64,000 bases of DNA from the NCBI GenBank assembly GCA_900548725.1, contig URLV01000002.1:4183-68182 (forward strand). Direction: 5' to 3'. A program made the translations under genes and the position numbers. Position 1 is the stretch's first letter, and every line of letters starts with the position of its first letter. Shown here one piece after another: positions 8,882 to 16,913 of this stretch. The notes under the pieces were generated by a model, which worked only from the letters and a program-made list of their open reading frames with translations, was not told where the DNA came from and searched no databases. This DNA is from an uncultured Mycoplasmatota bacterium (lineage in GTDB: Bacteria; Bacillota_I; Bacilli_A; RF39; UBA660).

Positions 8882-9277
8882 TTCAAAAGTTTCTTGAGTA
8901 CCTATCAATATAAAATATATTATAAATTATTATTTTTAATAATTCTTTAAGTAAATGATCATTTTCAATTTTACTTATACCAAAACATTTTTTTCATAAA
9001 TCTTTAAAACTTGCTCCACAAGGTATAAAGATTTATAATCTAATATTATAAATCTATCATGGTATTTATTAGATATTTTTACTTTTATATTATTATATTG
9101 TTTATTATATTTCTCGAAAGTCTCTTTATTTATTTCTTTTGTATAAATAATAATATTAACTTTTATTTTTGAACACTAATAGAGTTTGGCTAAATCACTA
9201 TCAAGCATAACTTGCACTCCTCTTACTTCATAAATCATATTTTCTATCTTTTCTTGTTTAACTAATTCATTCATCAT
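8882..9277 (-). pseudogene. Decayed ORF6N-domain gene (internal deletion and frameshifts)
   Basis: A good ribosome-binding site (AAAAGGAG) and ATG at 9277 open a frame reading MMNELVKQEKIENM and then VRGVQVMLDSDLAKLY, the start of the ORF6N DNA-binding domain. It hits TAG straight after LAKLY. About 20 codons on, the same strand encodes the C-terminal end of the same kind of protein (INKETFEKYNKQYNNIKVKI, NKYHDRFIILDYKSLY). After a small indel the end continues in other frames as GASFKDLGKKCFGISKIEND and then LLKELLK. Most of the ORF6N domain between the two pieces is missing. Such genes are usually phage- or plasmid-borne, so this is probably an old mobile-element remnant. Confidence 0.7.
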
Positions 9278-9298
9278 ATTTTTCTCCTTTTTTAAAAC

Positions 9299-9329
9299 AA
9301 AAAAAAAGATATATTATATAAAATATACC
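9299..9329 (-). terminator. Terminator-like hairpin before the ORF6N remnant
   Basis: Minus strand: a stem of about 8 bp (GGTATATT / AATATATC) around a 6-nt loop, then T9. It lies between a promoter at 9364-9393 and the ribosome-binding site of the dead gene, so it ends a transcript of about 60 nt or acts as an attenuator. Confidence 0.55.
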
Positions 9330-9363
9330 TCGCATACATTCATACAATCTTCGTTGCTTAAAG

Positions 9364-9393
9364 ATTATACACCCTAGTCGTTCAAATTGTCAT
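9364..9393 (-). promoter_or_regulatory. Promoter upstream of the ORF6N remnant
   Basis: Minus-strand ATGACA (9388-9393), an 18-nt spacer and TATAAT (9364-9369). The rest of 9394-9463, after rlmD, holds no gene I can see. Confidence 0.5.
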
Positions 9394-9463
9394 ATTAATA
9401 TGTAACAACTTAATTAATACATCTAAATTGTACCAAGCATTTTGTTGACTAACAAGTTGTAAT

Positions 9464-10672
9464 TTAAACTTTTTTTAAAACACACACACTTTCAAAATGA
9501 AAAGTATTACTAAACATATCTAACAAGTAAATTTTTTCTATCATATACTTTTCTTTCAACAAATTAATATCTCTTACCAAAGTAATAGGATTACAAGAAA
9601 CATATATAATTTTATCAGAACTAATATTTAATACATCATTTACCATATTCTTATAAAGTCCACTTCTAGGAGGATCAATTATTAAAGTATCAATATTTTC
9701 TTTAATATTACTAATTAATTTACTACTATCTCCACACATATAATAAGTATTATTAATTTTATTTATTTTAGCATTATTAATTGCATCAATTACACTATTT
9801 CTATTTAATTCAATACCATATATTTTATCAAATTCATAATCTATAACTTGTCCTAAAAAACCTACTCCACAATACAAATCTAATAATATTTTTCCATTAC
9901 AGTTATCATTTATAACCTTTATCATTTCTTTAGTAATATAATTATTTATTTGAAAGAAAGAATTATAGTTGACTTTAAATAACTTATTATTAATCATTTC
10001 ATAAAAAAAGTTATCTCCATAAAATATATCATCATTAACAACTATACCAACTAATTTAATGTTCTTTTTTAAACTATCTATATCAATATTAACTTTATCA
10101 TCAGTTTTAATAACTAATATTATTTCATCATTATAATTACTTCTAATTATTATTTTACCATTATTTACATTAATATATTTTTTATTTTCAATAACTTTAT
10201 TAATAGAATCTTTTGCTAACAAACATTTATCTATTTCTACAAAATTATGTGTATTACTATTATAATAACCCCATCTATTATCTTGTATTTTCAACTCAAT
10301 CTTATTTCTATAACCTATTACATCTTTATTTTTTATTACATCAATATCTATATTCAAATTACTAAATTTTTTTAATATATTCTTTAATTTATCTTTTTTA
10401 TACTGTATTTGATTATCATAATTCATATGTAATATATTACATCCACCACAAAATTTATAATAAGGACAGCTTACATTTACTCTATCTCTAGATTTTTTTT
10501 TATATTTAATTACTTCACCTTCATAATATTTATTAGTTTCTTTAATAATATTTACATCAACTACTTCACCTATCATCGCATCACTAATAAATATTATTTT
10601 ATTATCAACATAACCTATTCCACGACCAAAATCATCTAATTTTTCAACTTTAACATTATTTTTTATATTCAT
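9464..10672 (-). CDS. rlmD: 23S rRNA (uracil-5-)-methyltransferase, RlmD/RlmCD type
   Basis: 402 residues. An N-terminal TRAM domain (1-60) is followed by the iron-sulfur cluster cysteines C-x5-C-x2-C (Cys69, 75, 78). The SAM-binding fold shows LLDLYCGVGFLG and the catalytic region IIDPPRSGL then YVSCNP. The C-terminal FSNTFHFESV is family-typical. It methylates C5 of uridines in 23S rRNA. It overlaps rluB by 17 bp on the same strand, making an rRNA-modification pair. The exact target (U747, U1939 or both) cannot be read from the sequence; tRNA-directed TrmFO/TrmA is less likely given the Fe-S motif. Confidence 0.9.
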   Translation of the reverse strand: MNIKNNVKVEKLDDFGRGIGYVDNKIIFISDAMIGEVVDVNIIKETNKYYEGEVIKYKKKSRDRVNVSCPYYKFCGGCNILHMNYDNQIQYKKDKLKNILKKFSNLNIDIDVIKNKDVIGYRNKIELKIQDNRWGYYNSNTHNFVEIDKCLLAKDSINKVIENKKYINVNNGKIIIRSNYNDEIILVIKTDDKVNIDIDSLKKNIKLVGIVVNDDIFYGDNFFYEMINNKLFKVNYNSFFQINNYITKEMIKVINDNCNGKILLDLYCGVGFLGQVIDYEFDKIYGIELNRNSVIDAINNAKINKINNTYYMCGDSSKLISNIKENIDTLIIDPPRSGLYKNMVNDVLNISSDKIIYVSCNPITLVRDINLLKEKYMIEKIYLLDMFSNTFHFESVCVLKKV

Positions 10673-11372
10673 ATAACTTTTTCACTTCTTTTATAGATAA
10701 TTGTCTATATTCTCCACTCTTAAGCCCATCTAAATTCAAAAATGCATACTCTATTCTAGTTAATTTATCTACTAAATAATTAAGTTCCATAAATACTCTT
10801 TTTATAATATGATTACGTCCTTCAACAATACTTATTTCAATAATACTATAATCTTTTTCTTTATCATTTTTTTTAATTTTAACACGAGTAGGAATACATT
10901 TAACTCCATCAACTTTTATGCCATGTTCTAATTTCTTTAAATCACTTATTTCAAAATATTTATTTAATTTAGCAATGTATTTCTTTTCTACTTTATTGTT
11001 TGGATGCATTAATGTATTTGCAAGTTCACCATCATTTGTTAAAAGTATTATACCTGTAGTATCATAATCTAATCTTCCAATAGGATATATACGTTTTTTT
11101 GTATCTATTAAATCTACTACAGTTTTTCTACCCTTATCATCACTAACACTAGAAATAATTTCTCTAGGTTTATTAAGTAAATATACTACTTTATCTTCTT
11201 CCAAACTAAGTACTTTACCTTCAACTTCTATAGCATCAGTTTTATCTACCTTAGTTCCTAATTCAGTAACTCTTTCTCCATTAACATATACTTTACCTTT
11301 ACTTATTAATTCTTCTGCTTTTCTTCTAGAACAATAACCACTATTTGCAATAACCTTTTGTAATCTTTCCAT
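10656..11372 (-). CDS. rluB: rRNA pseudouridine synthase, RluB/RsuA family
   Basis: 238 residues from MERLQKVIANSG. The next upstream in-frame ATG (11390) has no ribosome-binding site, whereas GAAGTG precedes the chosen start. An S4 RNA-binding domain (1-60) leads into the RsuA-type catalytic core with GRLDYDTTGIILLTNDGE, which carries the catalytic Asp. It makes pseudouridine in 23S rRNA. It follows spmB, as in Bacillus subtilis where the order is dacB-spmA-spmB-rluB, although an intrinsic terminator intervenes here. Confidence 0.9.
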   Translation of the reverse strand: MERLQKVIANSGYCSRRKAEELISKGKVYVNGERVTELGTKVDKTDAIEVEGKVLSLEEDKVVYLLNKPREIISSVSDDKGRKTVVDLIDTKKRIYPIGRLDYDTTGIILLTNDGELANTLMHPNNKVEKKYIAKLNKYFEISDLKKLEHGIKVDGVKCIPTRVKIKKNDKEKDYSIIEISIVEGRNHIIKRVFMELNYLVDKLTRIEYAFLNLDGLKSGEYRQLSIKEVKKLYEYKK

Positions 11373-11415
11373 AAAGTTCACTTCTTTCATAGAAGTATTT
11401 TAACATAAATTTTGC

Positions 11416-11441
11416 AAAATAAAAAGTAGATTATTATCTAC
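11416..11441 (-). terminator. Terminator overlapping the end of spmB
   Basis: Minus strand: GTAGAT, loop AATA, ATCTAC, then TTTTTATTTT. The stem contains the spmB stop codon, separating spmA-spmB from rluB-rlmD. Confidence 0.75.
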
Positions 11442-11958
11442 CAAAGAACAAATAAACTAGTAAAAAACTCATAAGTATTCCCACTAAGTCAGCAAATAAA
11501 CCAACTGGAAGTGCATATCTAGTTTTTTTAACTCCAATACTACCAAAATAAAGTGCTAAAACATAAAAAGTGGTATCTGTTGAACCTTGTATAGTACTAG
11601 CAAGTTTTCCCATAATAGAATCTGGTCCATATTTACCTAATATATTATTTAATATTGCTAAACTAGCATTACCACTTATTGGTCTAAATAATGACATACT
11701 TATTATATCAGTACTTAAATTATATTTTGATAACATAGGGTTTAAAAATGAACTAATATAATCTATAAAACCACTTTTAATTAAAAGATTTACAGCAAAT
11801 ATCATCGCAAGTATATTAGGAAATATTTCTACACAAGTTTTAAGTCCTTCTAATACACCTTTCATAAAAGAATCATATATATTAATATGTTTCTTATATC
11901 CATAAAGAACTATACTTAAAACTATTAAAGGAAGTGTTATTATACTAAACGTTGCCAT
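11434..11958 (-). CDS. spmB: SpmB-family membrane protein (nucleoside-recognition/gate domain)
   Basis: 174 residues with about five hydrophobic segments. GLKTCVEIFPNILAMIFAVN, RPISGNASLAILN and QGSTDTTFYVLALYFGSIG are characteristic of SpmB. In spore formers SpmA and SpmB assist spore core dehydration; outside them the pair is an uncharacterised transporter-like family. AAGGAG precedes the ATG. It overlaps spmA by 14 bp. No other sporulation gene is seen, so a sporulation role should not be assumed. Confidence 0.88.
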   Translation of the reverse strand: MATFSIITLPLIVLSIVLYGYKKHINIYDSFMKGVLEGLKTCVEIFPNILAMIFAVNLLIKSGFIDYISSFLNPMLSKYNLSTDIISMSLFRPISGNASLAILNNILGKYGPDSIMGKLASTIQGSTDTTFYVLALYFGSIGVKKTRYALPVGLFADLVGILMSFLLVYLFFGR

Positions 11959-12529
11959 TTTTTCTCCTTATAAAATAATCTAATATTAATCCAGATATAC
12001 AAGATGAAAATGTTGCTATTATACAAGTTGGTATTACTTCTGTAGGAGAAGCACTTCCATGCATAACACGTAAAGATATTATAGTAGTTGGTATTATTGT
12101 AACACCACCAGTATTAAGTACTAAAAATGTTATCATAGCTGTAGTTGCTCTATCTTTTTTATCATTTAATTTTTGTAACTCTTTCATAGCTTTTAAACCA
12201 CATGGTGTTGCAGCAGAACCTAAACCAGCCATATTTATAGCAACGTTACTAGCTATCAAACCCAACGCTTCATTATCTTTTGGTATCGTAGGAAATAATC
12301 GTTTAAGTATAAAACTTAATTTATGTGCAATTTTTTTTAATAAACCACTATCTTCTGCAATACGCATTAATCCCATCCATAAAGCAAGCATAGGAAGCAT
12401 TTCTAACATTAATTCTAAAGCACTTTTTCCACTATTTATTATTTCTGTATTTATTAAATCAATTTTACCATTTATATAACCAAAAACAATACCAATTATT
12501 ATAAAACTACCCCATAAGACATTTACCAT
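11945..12529 (-). CDS. spmA: SpmA-family membrane protein
   Basis: 194 residues and multi-pass. Typical motifs are GLMRIAEDSGLLKKIAHKL, NMAGLGSAATPCGLKAMKEL and TTIISLRVMHGSASP. It pairs with SpmB, whose start lies within its last 14 bp, suggesting stoichiometric synthesis. It follows a D-Ala-D-Ala carboxypeptidase by 9 bp, as in the B. subtilis dacB-spmA-spmB operon. Substrate unknown. Confidence 0.9.
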   Translation of the reverse strand: MVNVLWGSFIIIGIVFGYINGKIDLINTEIINSGKSALELMLEMLPMLALWMGLMRIAEDSGLLKKIAHKLSFILKRLFPTIPKDNEALGLIASNVAINMAGLGSAATPCGLKAMKELQKLNDKKDRATTAMITFLVLNTGGVTIIPTTIISLRVMHGSASPTEVIPTCIIATFSSCISGLILDYFIRRKNGNV

Positions 12530-12538
12530 TAAATCATC

Positions 12539-13582
12539 CTATCTAAAAAAACTTTTTATCTTATCTATAAAACTTTTTTTCTTTTCTTTTTTAATAATTT
12601 TTTTCTTCTCATAAATATATTCTTTCACTAATACTTTATCATCTAATTTAACTAAAACATATCCAACTATATCACTAACATTATCATCATATAAAACAAC
12701 TTCTTTATTAATTTTTTTATATTCATCATTAGTTAAAGCAATGTACTTATCATTTTTTATATAATAATTCTTATTTTGAAACTTTTCATCTTTACTTAAT
12801 ATCTTATAACTCTTATACTTATTAAAATATTTTTCATACAATGCTTTGTGATTGCTAAAATCATTTGGATCATTTAAAGTAACTACAACAAAATTCATAC
12901 CGTCTTTACTAGCAGTAGTTACTAAAGTTCTTCTTGCTTTTTCTGTAAATCCAGTTTTACCACCATTACAATATTTATATTCTTTTAATAATCTATTTTT
13001 GTTATACCACATATAAGTTTTATAATTTGTTTTTACCATTTTTTCTTTTGTACTAACAATAGTTCTAAATTTTTCATTCTTCATAGCATAACTCATTAAG
13101 AGTGCCATATCATTACTCGTACTAGTATTTCCAACTCCATCATTATTTTCTAAACCACTAGAATTAACAAAATTTGTATGTTTCATTCCAATTGATTTTG
13201 CAGTATCATTCATCATTTTTACAAAATTTTCCATACTTCCACCAACAGTGTTTGCAATTTGTATAGCAGCGTCATTTCCACTTCTAAGCATCAATCCATA
13301 TAGTAAGTTTTCCATACTAATTTCTTCTCCAACTTCAACATATATACCACTACCATAACTTTTTAAAACACTTTCATCTATTTTAACCATTTTAGAAATA
13401 TCATAATTATTTATTGTAACAATAGCAGTCATTATTTTAGAAATACTAGCAATCAATCTAACGTCGTTACCGTTACTATTATAAAGTACTCTATTAGTAT
13501 CCATATCCATTAATGTAGTACTTGTTGCATTTACTCTCAAAGGAAATAAAATAATTATCAAAAATATAATATACTTTTTCAT
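12539..13582 (-). CDS. D-alanyl-D-alanine carboxypeptidase (S11, DacB/DacF-like)
   Basis: 347 residues with a signal peptide ending near VNA (residue 19). All three penicillin-binding motifs are present: SISK (Ser46 and Lys49), SGN in MLRSGNDAA, and KTG in GGKTGFTEKARRTLV. A C-terminal region of about 90 residues ends in a Lys/Phe-rich amphipathic stretch (SFIDKIKSFFR) that can dock on the membrane. It removes the terminal D-Ala from peptidoglycan stem peptides and so regulates cross-linking. It heads the spmA-spmB unit, matching B. subtilis dacB by position. A terminator 24 bp upstream isolates it from the pilin-processing genes. Confidence 0.9.
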   Translation of the reverse strand: MKKYIIFLIIILFPLRVNATSTTLMDMDTNRVLYNSNGNDVRLIASISKIMTAIVTINNYDISKMVKIDESVLKSYGSGIYVEVGEEISMENLLYGLMLRSGNDAAIQIANTVGGSMENFVKMMNDTAKSIGMKHTNFVNSSGLENNDGVGNTSTSNDMALLMSYAMKNEKFRTIVSTKEKMVKTNYKTYMWYNKNRLLKEYKYCNGGKTGFTEKARRTLVTTASKDGMNFVVVTLNDPNDFSNHKALYEKYFNKYKSYKILSKDEKFQNKNYYIKNDKYIALTNDEYKKINKEVVLYDDNVSDIVGYVLVKLDDKVLVKEYIYEKKKIIKKEKKKSFIDKIKSFFR

Positions 13583-13605
13583 ATATTCACCTATAAAATT
13601 GTATG

Positions 13606-13628
13606 AAAAAAAAGACTTATTTAGTCTT
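13606..13628 (-). terminator. Terminator after the prepilin peptidase gene
   Basis: Minus strand: AAGACT, loop AAATA, AGTCTT, then a T-run. Confidence 0.7.
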
Positions 13629-13639
13629 ATAAATTTCGA

Positions 13640-14398
13640 TTAAAATATAACTTTAATAATTTCACTAATAATATTCATATTTAGATAAATAATTAATAAA
13701 CTACTTACCAAAAATGGTCCAAAAGGTAACATATTATCTTTATTTTTTAAAGTAACATAAACAGCATAAGGAAAAGCTAAAAATGAAGCCAAAACTATAT
13801 AAAGTATACCAAGTTTAACTCCAAGTACCATACCAGCAACAAAAGATAATTTAATATCTCCTCCACCTAATGCTTCTTGTTTAAATGCTAATGAACCAAA
13901 TAGCATTAATAAATATGCTACACCAAAAATTATTAATCCATAAACTAATGACAATAATGCACTTACTATACCAGTATCTAACCATCTAATTATAAATATA
14001 AGTATAGCACTTACAATTAATGGACTATCATTTATAATCATATATTTAGAATCACTTACAAATATAATTATAACTAAACTTGAAATTATTACTGCTATAA
14101 AAAATTCATAACTAATACCAAAAACTTTATAACATAATGCAAATAAACATCCACTTAATAATTCTGTCATAAAATAAACAAATCCAATAGGAGTTTTACA
14201 TTTTTTACAATGTCCTCCTAAAAATATATAACTCAACAACGGTATATTCTCATACCATTTCAAATAATGACCACATTTTTCACAATGACTCCCAGGTTTT
14301 ACTATACTTTTTTCTTCTGGAAGTCTTGTCCCTACTACTCCATAAAAGGAACCAAATATGGCTCCAATAATAAACATAAAATATAACACTAAAATCAC
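13640..14398 (-). CDS. Prepilin peptidase / N-methyltransferase (A24, PilD/ComC type)
   Basis: 252 residues with about seven membrane helices. The two zinc-type CxxC pairs are Cys39/42 and Cys64/67, in the bifunctional-type N-terminal domain. The catalytic aspartates are Asp116 (FVSD) and Asp181 in GGGDIKLS. It cleaves leader peptides of type IV pilins and pseudopilins and may methylate the new N-terminus. It starts directly after the stop of the GspF/PilC gene. No pilin gene or PilB/GspE ATPase accompanies the pair here, so the partner genes must be elsewhere; candidate small membrane subunits occur in the 36-58 kb locus but lack the classical G/xxxxE site. Confidence 0.92.
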   Translation of the reverse strand: MILVLYFMFIIGAIFGSFYGVVGTRLPEEKSIVKPGSHCEKCGHYLKWYENIPLLSYIFLGGHCKKCKTPIGFVYFMTELLSGCLFALCYKVFGISYEFFIAVIISSLVIIIFVSDSKYMIINDSPLIVSAILIFIIRWLDTGIVSALLSLVYGLIIFGVAYLLMLFGSLAFKQEALGGGDIKLSFVAGMVLGVKLGILYIVLASFLAFPYAVYVTLKNKDNMLPFGPFLVSSLLIIYLNMNIISEIIKVIF

Positions 14399-16024
14399 CT
14401 AACTTATTTGTCCATATAAACTAAACATTGGTATAATTACAGATAAAACTACACCACCTACAACAACTGCTAAGAATATAATCATTATTGGTTCTATTAA
14501 TGATTTTAAAGAGTTAATTATATTTTTATGTTCTTCTTGATAATATAAACTAACTTTTGCCATCATTTCAGCAAGTTCTCCAGTAGATTCACCAGTAACT
14601 ATCATATAATATGCTACTTCAGGAATCGCCCAATTATCTTTAAATGATGTACTTATCTTTTCTCCTACAGCAATATTGTTAATAGTATTAAACATTATTT
14701 CTTTATATATTTCATTATTTGTAATCTTAGTTAATATTTCCATACTATCAGTAATAAATACATTATTCTTTAACAATGAAGAGAATGTCTTAGTAAATAT
14801 TGTCATTTCATTATATATTATTATTTTACCAAATAAAGGTAATTTCATTGCAAACTTCTGTAAAGCATATTTAATACTTTTAACATTAGTATATAAATAA
14901 TATATAATTAAAATAATAACAACAATAACGATTAATATATACATAATATTATTTTTCAAAAAATCACTAGCACTCATTACAAACAATGTAAGTCCATTAA
15001 GTTCAACACCAGCTGATTCATAAATTCCACTAAATTGAGGAACTACATATAGTAAAATAAATGTTACAACAGCAATAGAAAATATCATAACAGCAGTTGG
15101 ATAAGTCAATGCACTTATCATTTGTTTTCTTGTACTTTCTATTTCATTATAATATTCTGCCATATCATCAAGCGTTGCCTCTAAATCACCTGTTGCTTCA
15201 GCAGCTTTAATCATATTTATTAAAAGTGATGGAAAAGCATTCCCTTGTTTTAATAATGCATCACTAAAACTTTCACCCATAATCAATTGATAAACAATCG
15301 CATCAAATAAACGCTTTTTATATTGGTCTCTCTTACCCATTTGCATACCAAGTATTCTCATTGCATCAGTTAAAGGTATACTAGATTTTAAATATGTAGA
15401 TAATTGTGTTAACCAAAATATTAAATCTTTAGTTTTTAATTTTCTTTTAGAAAAACTTTTTTGTCCATACAATAATTCTATAAATTTATTATTTTCTAAC
15501 TTAAATACTGTATATCCTTCAGATTCTAAGAAATTAAATACTTCTTGCTTAGTATAAGCAACTAAATATCCAACAACGTCATGTCCTTCACTATCTCTAG
15601 CAGTATATCTATATGTATTAGGATATTCTGTTCTAACACTATCTTGTTTATTAATTTCACTTATTAATAAATCTCTTTCTTTTAATTTTTTTTCATTTAT
15701 TTTTTTATTAATTTTCTTATTTTCTTTTTTTACTTTCAAAGTACTATGACTCTTACTTGCTTCTTTTTGCTTTATTTCATTATTCTTTTTAATTTTATCA
15801 TCTATAGAATCCATTTCTAAATTAACAGCTTTAATAACATCTTGCTTCTCTTTTTTATTTCTACTATTAGCATAACTTTTATATATAGAACTAGAAATTA
15901 AATTATATATAAATATAAATGGATAAACTAACGCATAAAATGTATAATAACATCCTAAACAAAAATATATAAAAGGAGATAATAATATCAAAAATATATT
16001 TTTCTTTTTTTTATTATTCTTCAT
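14399..16024 (-). CDS. GspF/PilC-family inner-membrane platform protein
   Basis: 541 residues from the ATG at 16024, chosen because GAAGGAG precedes it; an upstream in-frame extension of 40 codons has no such signal. An unusual N-terminal part has two hydrophobic stretches (about 8-45) and a Lys/Glu-rich linker. The PilC N-domain follows (YRYTARDSEGHDVVGYL), then two T2SSF domains with AAEATGDLEATLDDMAEYY and VTGESTGELAEMMAKVSLYY, and three conserved helices. It is the assembly platform of type IV pili, competence pseudopili or type II secretion. It is coupled to the prepilin peptidase with no gap. A T-rich divergent promoter region lies upstream. Confidence 0.9.
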   Translation of the reverse strand: MKNNKKKKNIFLILLSPFIYFCLGCYYTFYALVYPFIFIYNLISSSIYKSYANSRNKKEKQDVIKAVNLEMDSIDDKIKKNNEIKQKEASKSHSTLKVKKENKKINKKINEKKLKERDLLISEINKQDSVRTEYPNTYRYTARDSEGHDVVGYLVAYTKQEVFNFLESEGYTVFKLENNKFIELLYGQKSFSKRKLKTKDLIFWLTQLSTYLKSSIPLTDAMRILGMQMGKRDQYKKRLFDAIVYQLIMGESFSDALLKQGNAFPSLLINMIKAAEATGDLEATLDDMAEYYNEIESTRKQMISALTYPTAVMIFSIAVVTFILLYVVPQFSGIYESAGVELNGLTLFVMSASDFLKNNIMYILIVIVVIILIIYYLYTNVKSIKYALQKFAMKLPLFGKIIIYNEMTIFTKTFSSLLKNNVFITDSMEILTKITNNEIYKEIMFNTINNIAVGEKISTSFKDNWAIPEVAYYMIVTGESTGELAEMMAKVSLYYQEEHKNIINSLKSLIEPIMIIFLAVVVGGVVLSVIIPMFSLYGQIS

Positions 16025-16128
16025 ATTCTCTACTCCTTCTATCATTACTATAAATAGTATAACATATAATAAGTATAAAATGTAAAGTTTTTTATTAAAT
16101 TTCATATAATTATATGAGTGTGATATAT

Positions 16129-16434
16129 ATGAATAATGACCCATCTACTTTAACAAAAATATTATCGGGAATAAACAATACCTTAAATATTGCTAACAAA
16201 GCAATGCCCATATACAAAGAAGCAAAGCCAATTTTTAAAACAATAAATAATACTTATAAAAATATTAAAACAAATAAAACAGATTTATCAAATATGATAA
16301 AATTAATGAAATTAAAAAATACTATAAAAAAAGATATGAATACAAATACTATATCAAATATAGAAGATAACATATCAACTACTATAACTAAAGATACTTA
16401 TAATAATGTTAATAATCCTACATTCTTTATTTAA
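16129..16434 (+). CDS. YqfQ-like small protein
   Basis: 101 residues from the second in-frame ATG; GAGTG precedes it and a TATAAT at 16105-16110 would place the transcription start beyond the first ATG (16114). The protein has repeated amphipathic helices with AMPIYKEAKPIFK and LSNMIKLMKLKN, resembling the YqfQ/VrrA-like family of short Pro/Lys/Ile-rich proteins. It has no signal peptide. The C-terminal third is Thr/Asn-rich. It is divergent from gspF and convergent with the gene at 16470, with which it shares a terminator. Family call is tentative. Confidence 0.55.
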   Translation: MNNDPSTLTKILSGINNTLNIANKAMPIYKEAKPIFKTINNTYKNIKTNKTDLSNMIKLMKLKNTIKKDMNTNTISNIEDNISTTITKDTYNNVNNPTFFI

Positions 16435-16467
16435 AAAGTCTGTTATAAAAATATATAACAGACTTTT
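16433..16467. terminator. Bidirectional terminator between convergent genes
   Basis: A perfect 11-bp stem (16437-16447 with 16454-16464) and 6-nt loop, flanked by A-runs on the left and T-runs on the right, so it can act on both strands. Confidence 0.9.
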
Positions 16468-16469
16468 AT

Positions 16470-16913
16470 TTATTTACATTCATATTTTTTATCATTAAAA
16501 TATTTTATAATATCTTTCTCATTATTCAATTTAACAATATCTTTTATTCCATATAAATCATAATCTTTTTGATTTATTTTTTTCATATCATAATTCATAT
16601 AGTATGTTAATTTTTTTTCTTCTTGCTCTATATTAGTTATTACACCTTCATTTTTTTTAATAATATTTAAATATGCTTTAACATTATCATAATTATCGAC
16701 TACTTCATCCATTGTTTTATAATTTAAATCATACTTAATATTTAAATTTTTTATATTTTTCTTAAATACAATTTTATAAGTAATTTTATTATCATTTATC
16801 TTATTAACACATACCAATTCTCTTTCTTTATTTAACATAAAATACAATATAATTGATACGATAATAAGAATTGATAAGAATATTATAATTATGTATTTTT
16901 TACTAGTTTTCAT
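16470..16913 (-). CDS. Small membrane-anchored protein of the surface operon
   Basis: 147 residues: one N-terminal helix (about 7-27) and an extracellular Lys/Asn-rich domain with two Cys (one near residue 35, one at the penultimate position). It overlaps the preceding surface-protein gene by 11 bp and is last in the operon before the terminator. It faintly resembles DUF1307/YehR-type lipoprotein domains but lacks a lipobox Cys. Function unknown. Confidence 0.6.
   Translation of the reverse strand: MKTSKKYIIIIFLSILIIVSIILYFMLNKERELVCVNKINDNKITYKIVFKKNIKNLNIKYDLNYKTMDEVVDNYDNVKAYLNIIKKNEGVITNIEQEEKKLTYYMNYDMKKINQKDYDLYGIKDIVKLNNEKDIIKYFNDKKYECK

Noticed and set aside
11434..12529. Evidence for sporulation from spmA/spmB
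   Set aside because: The pair occurs in non-spore-formers and no other sporulation gene is in the window.
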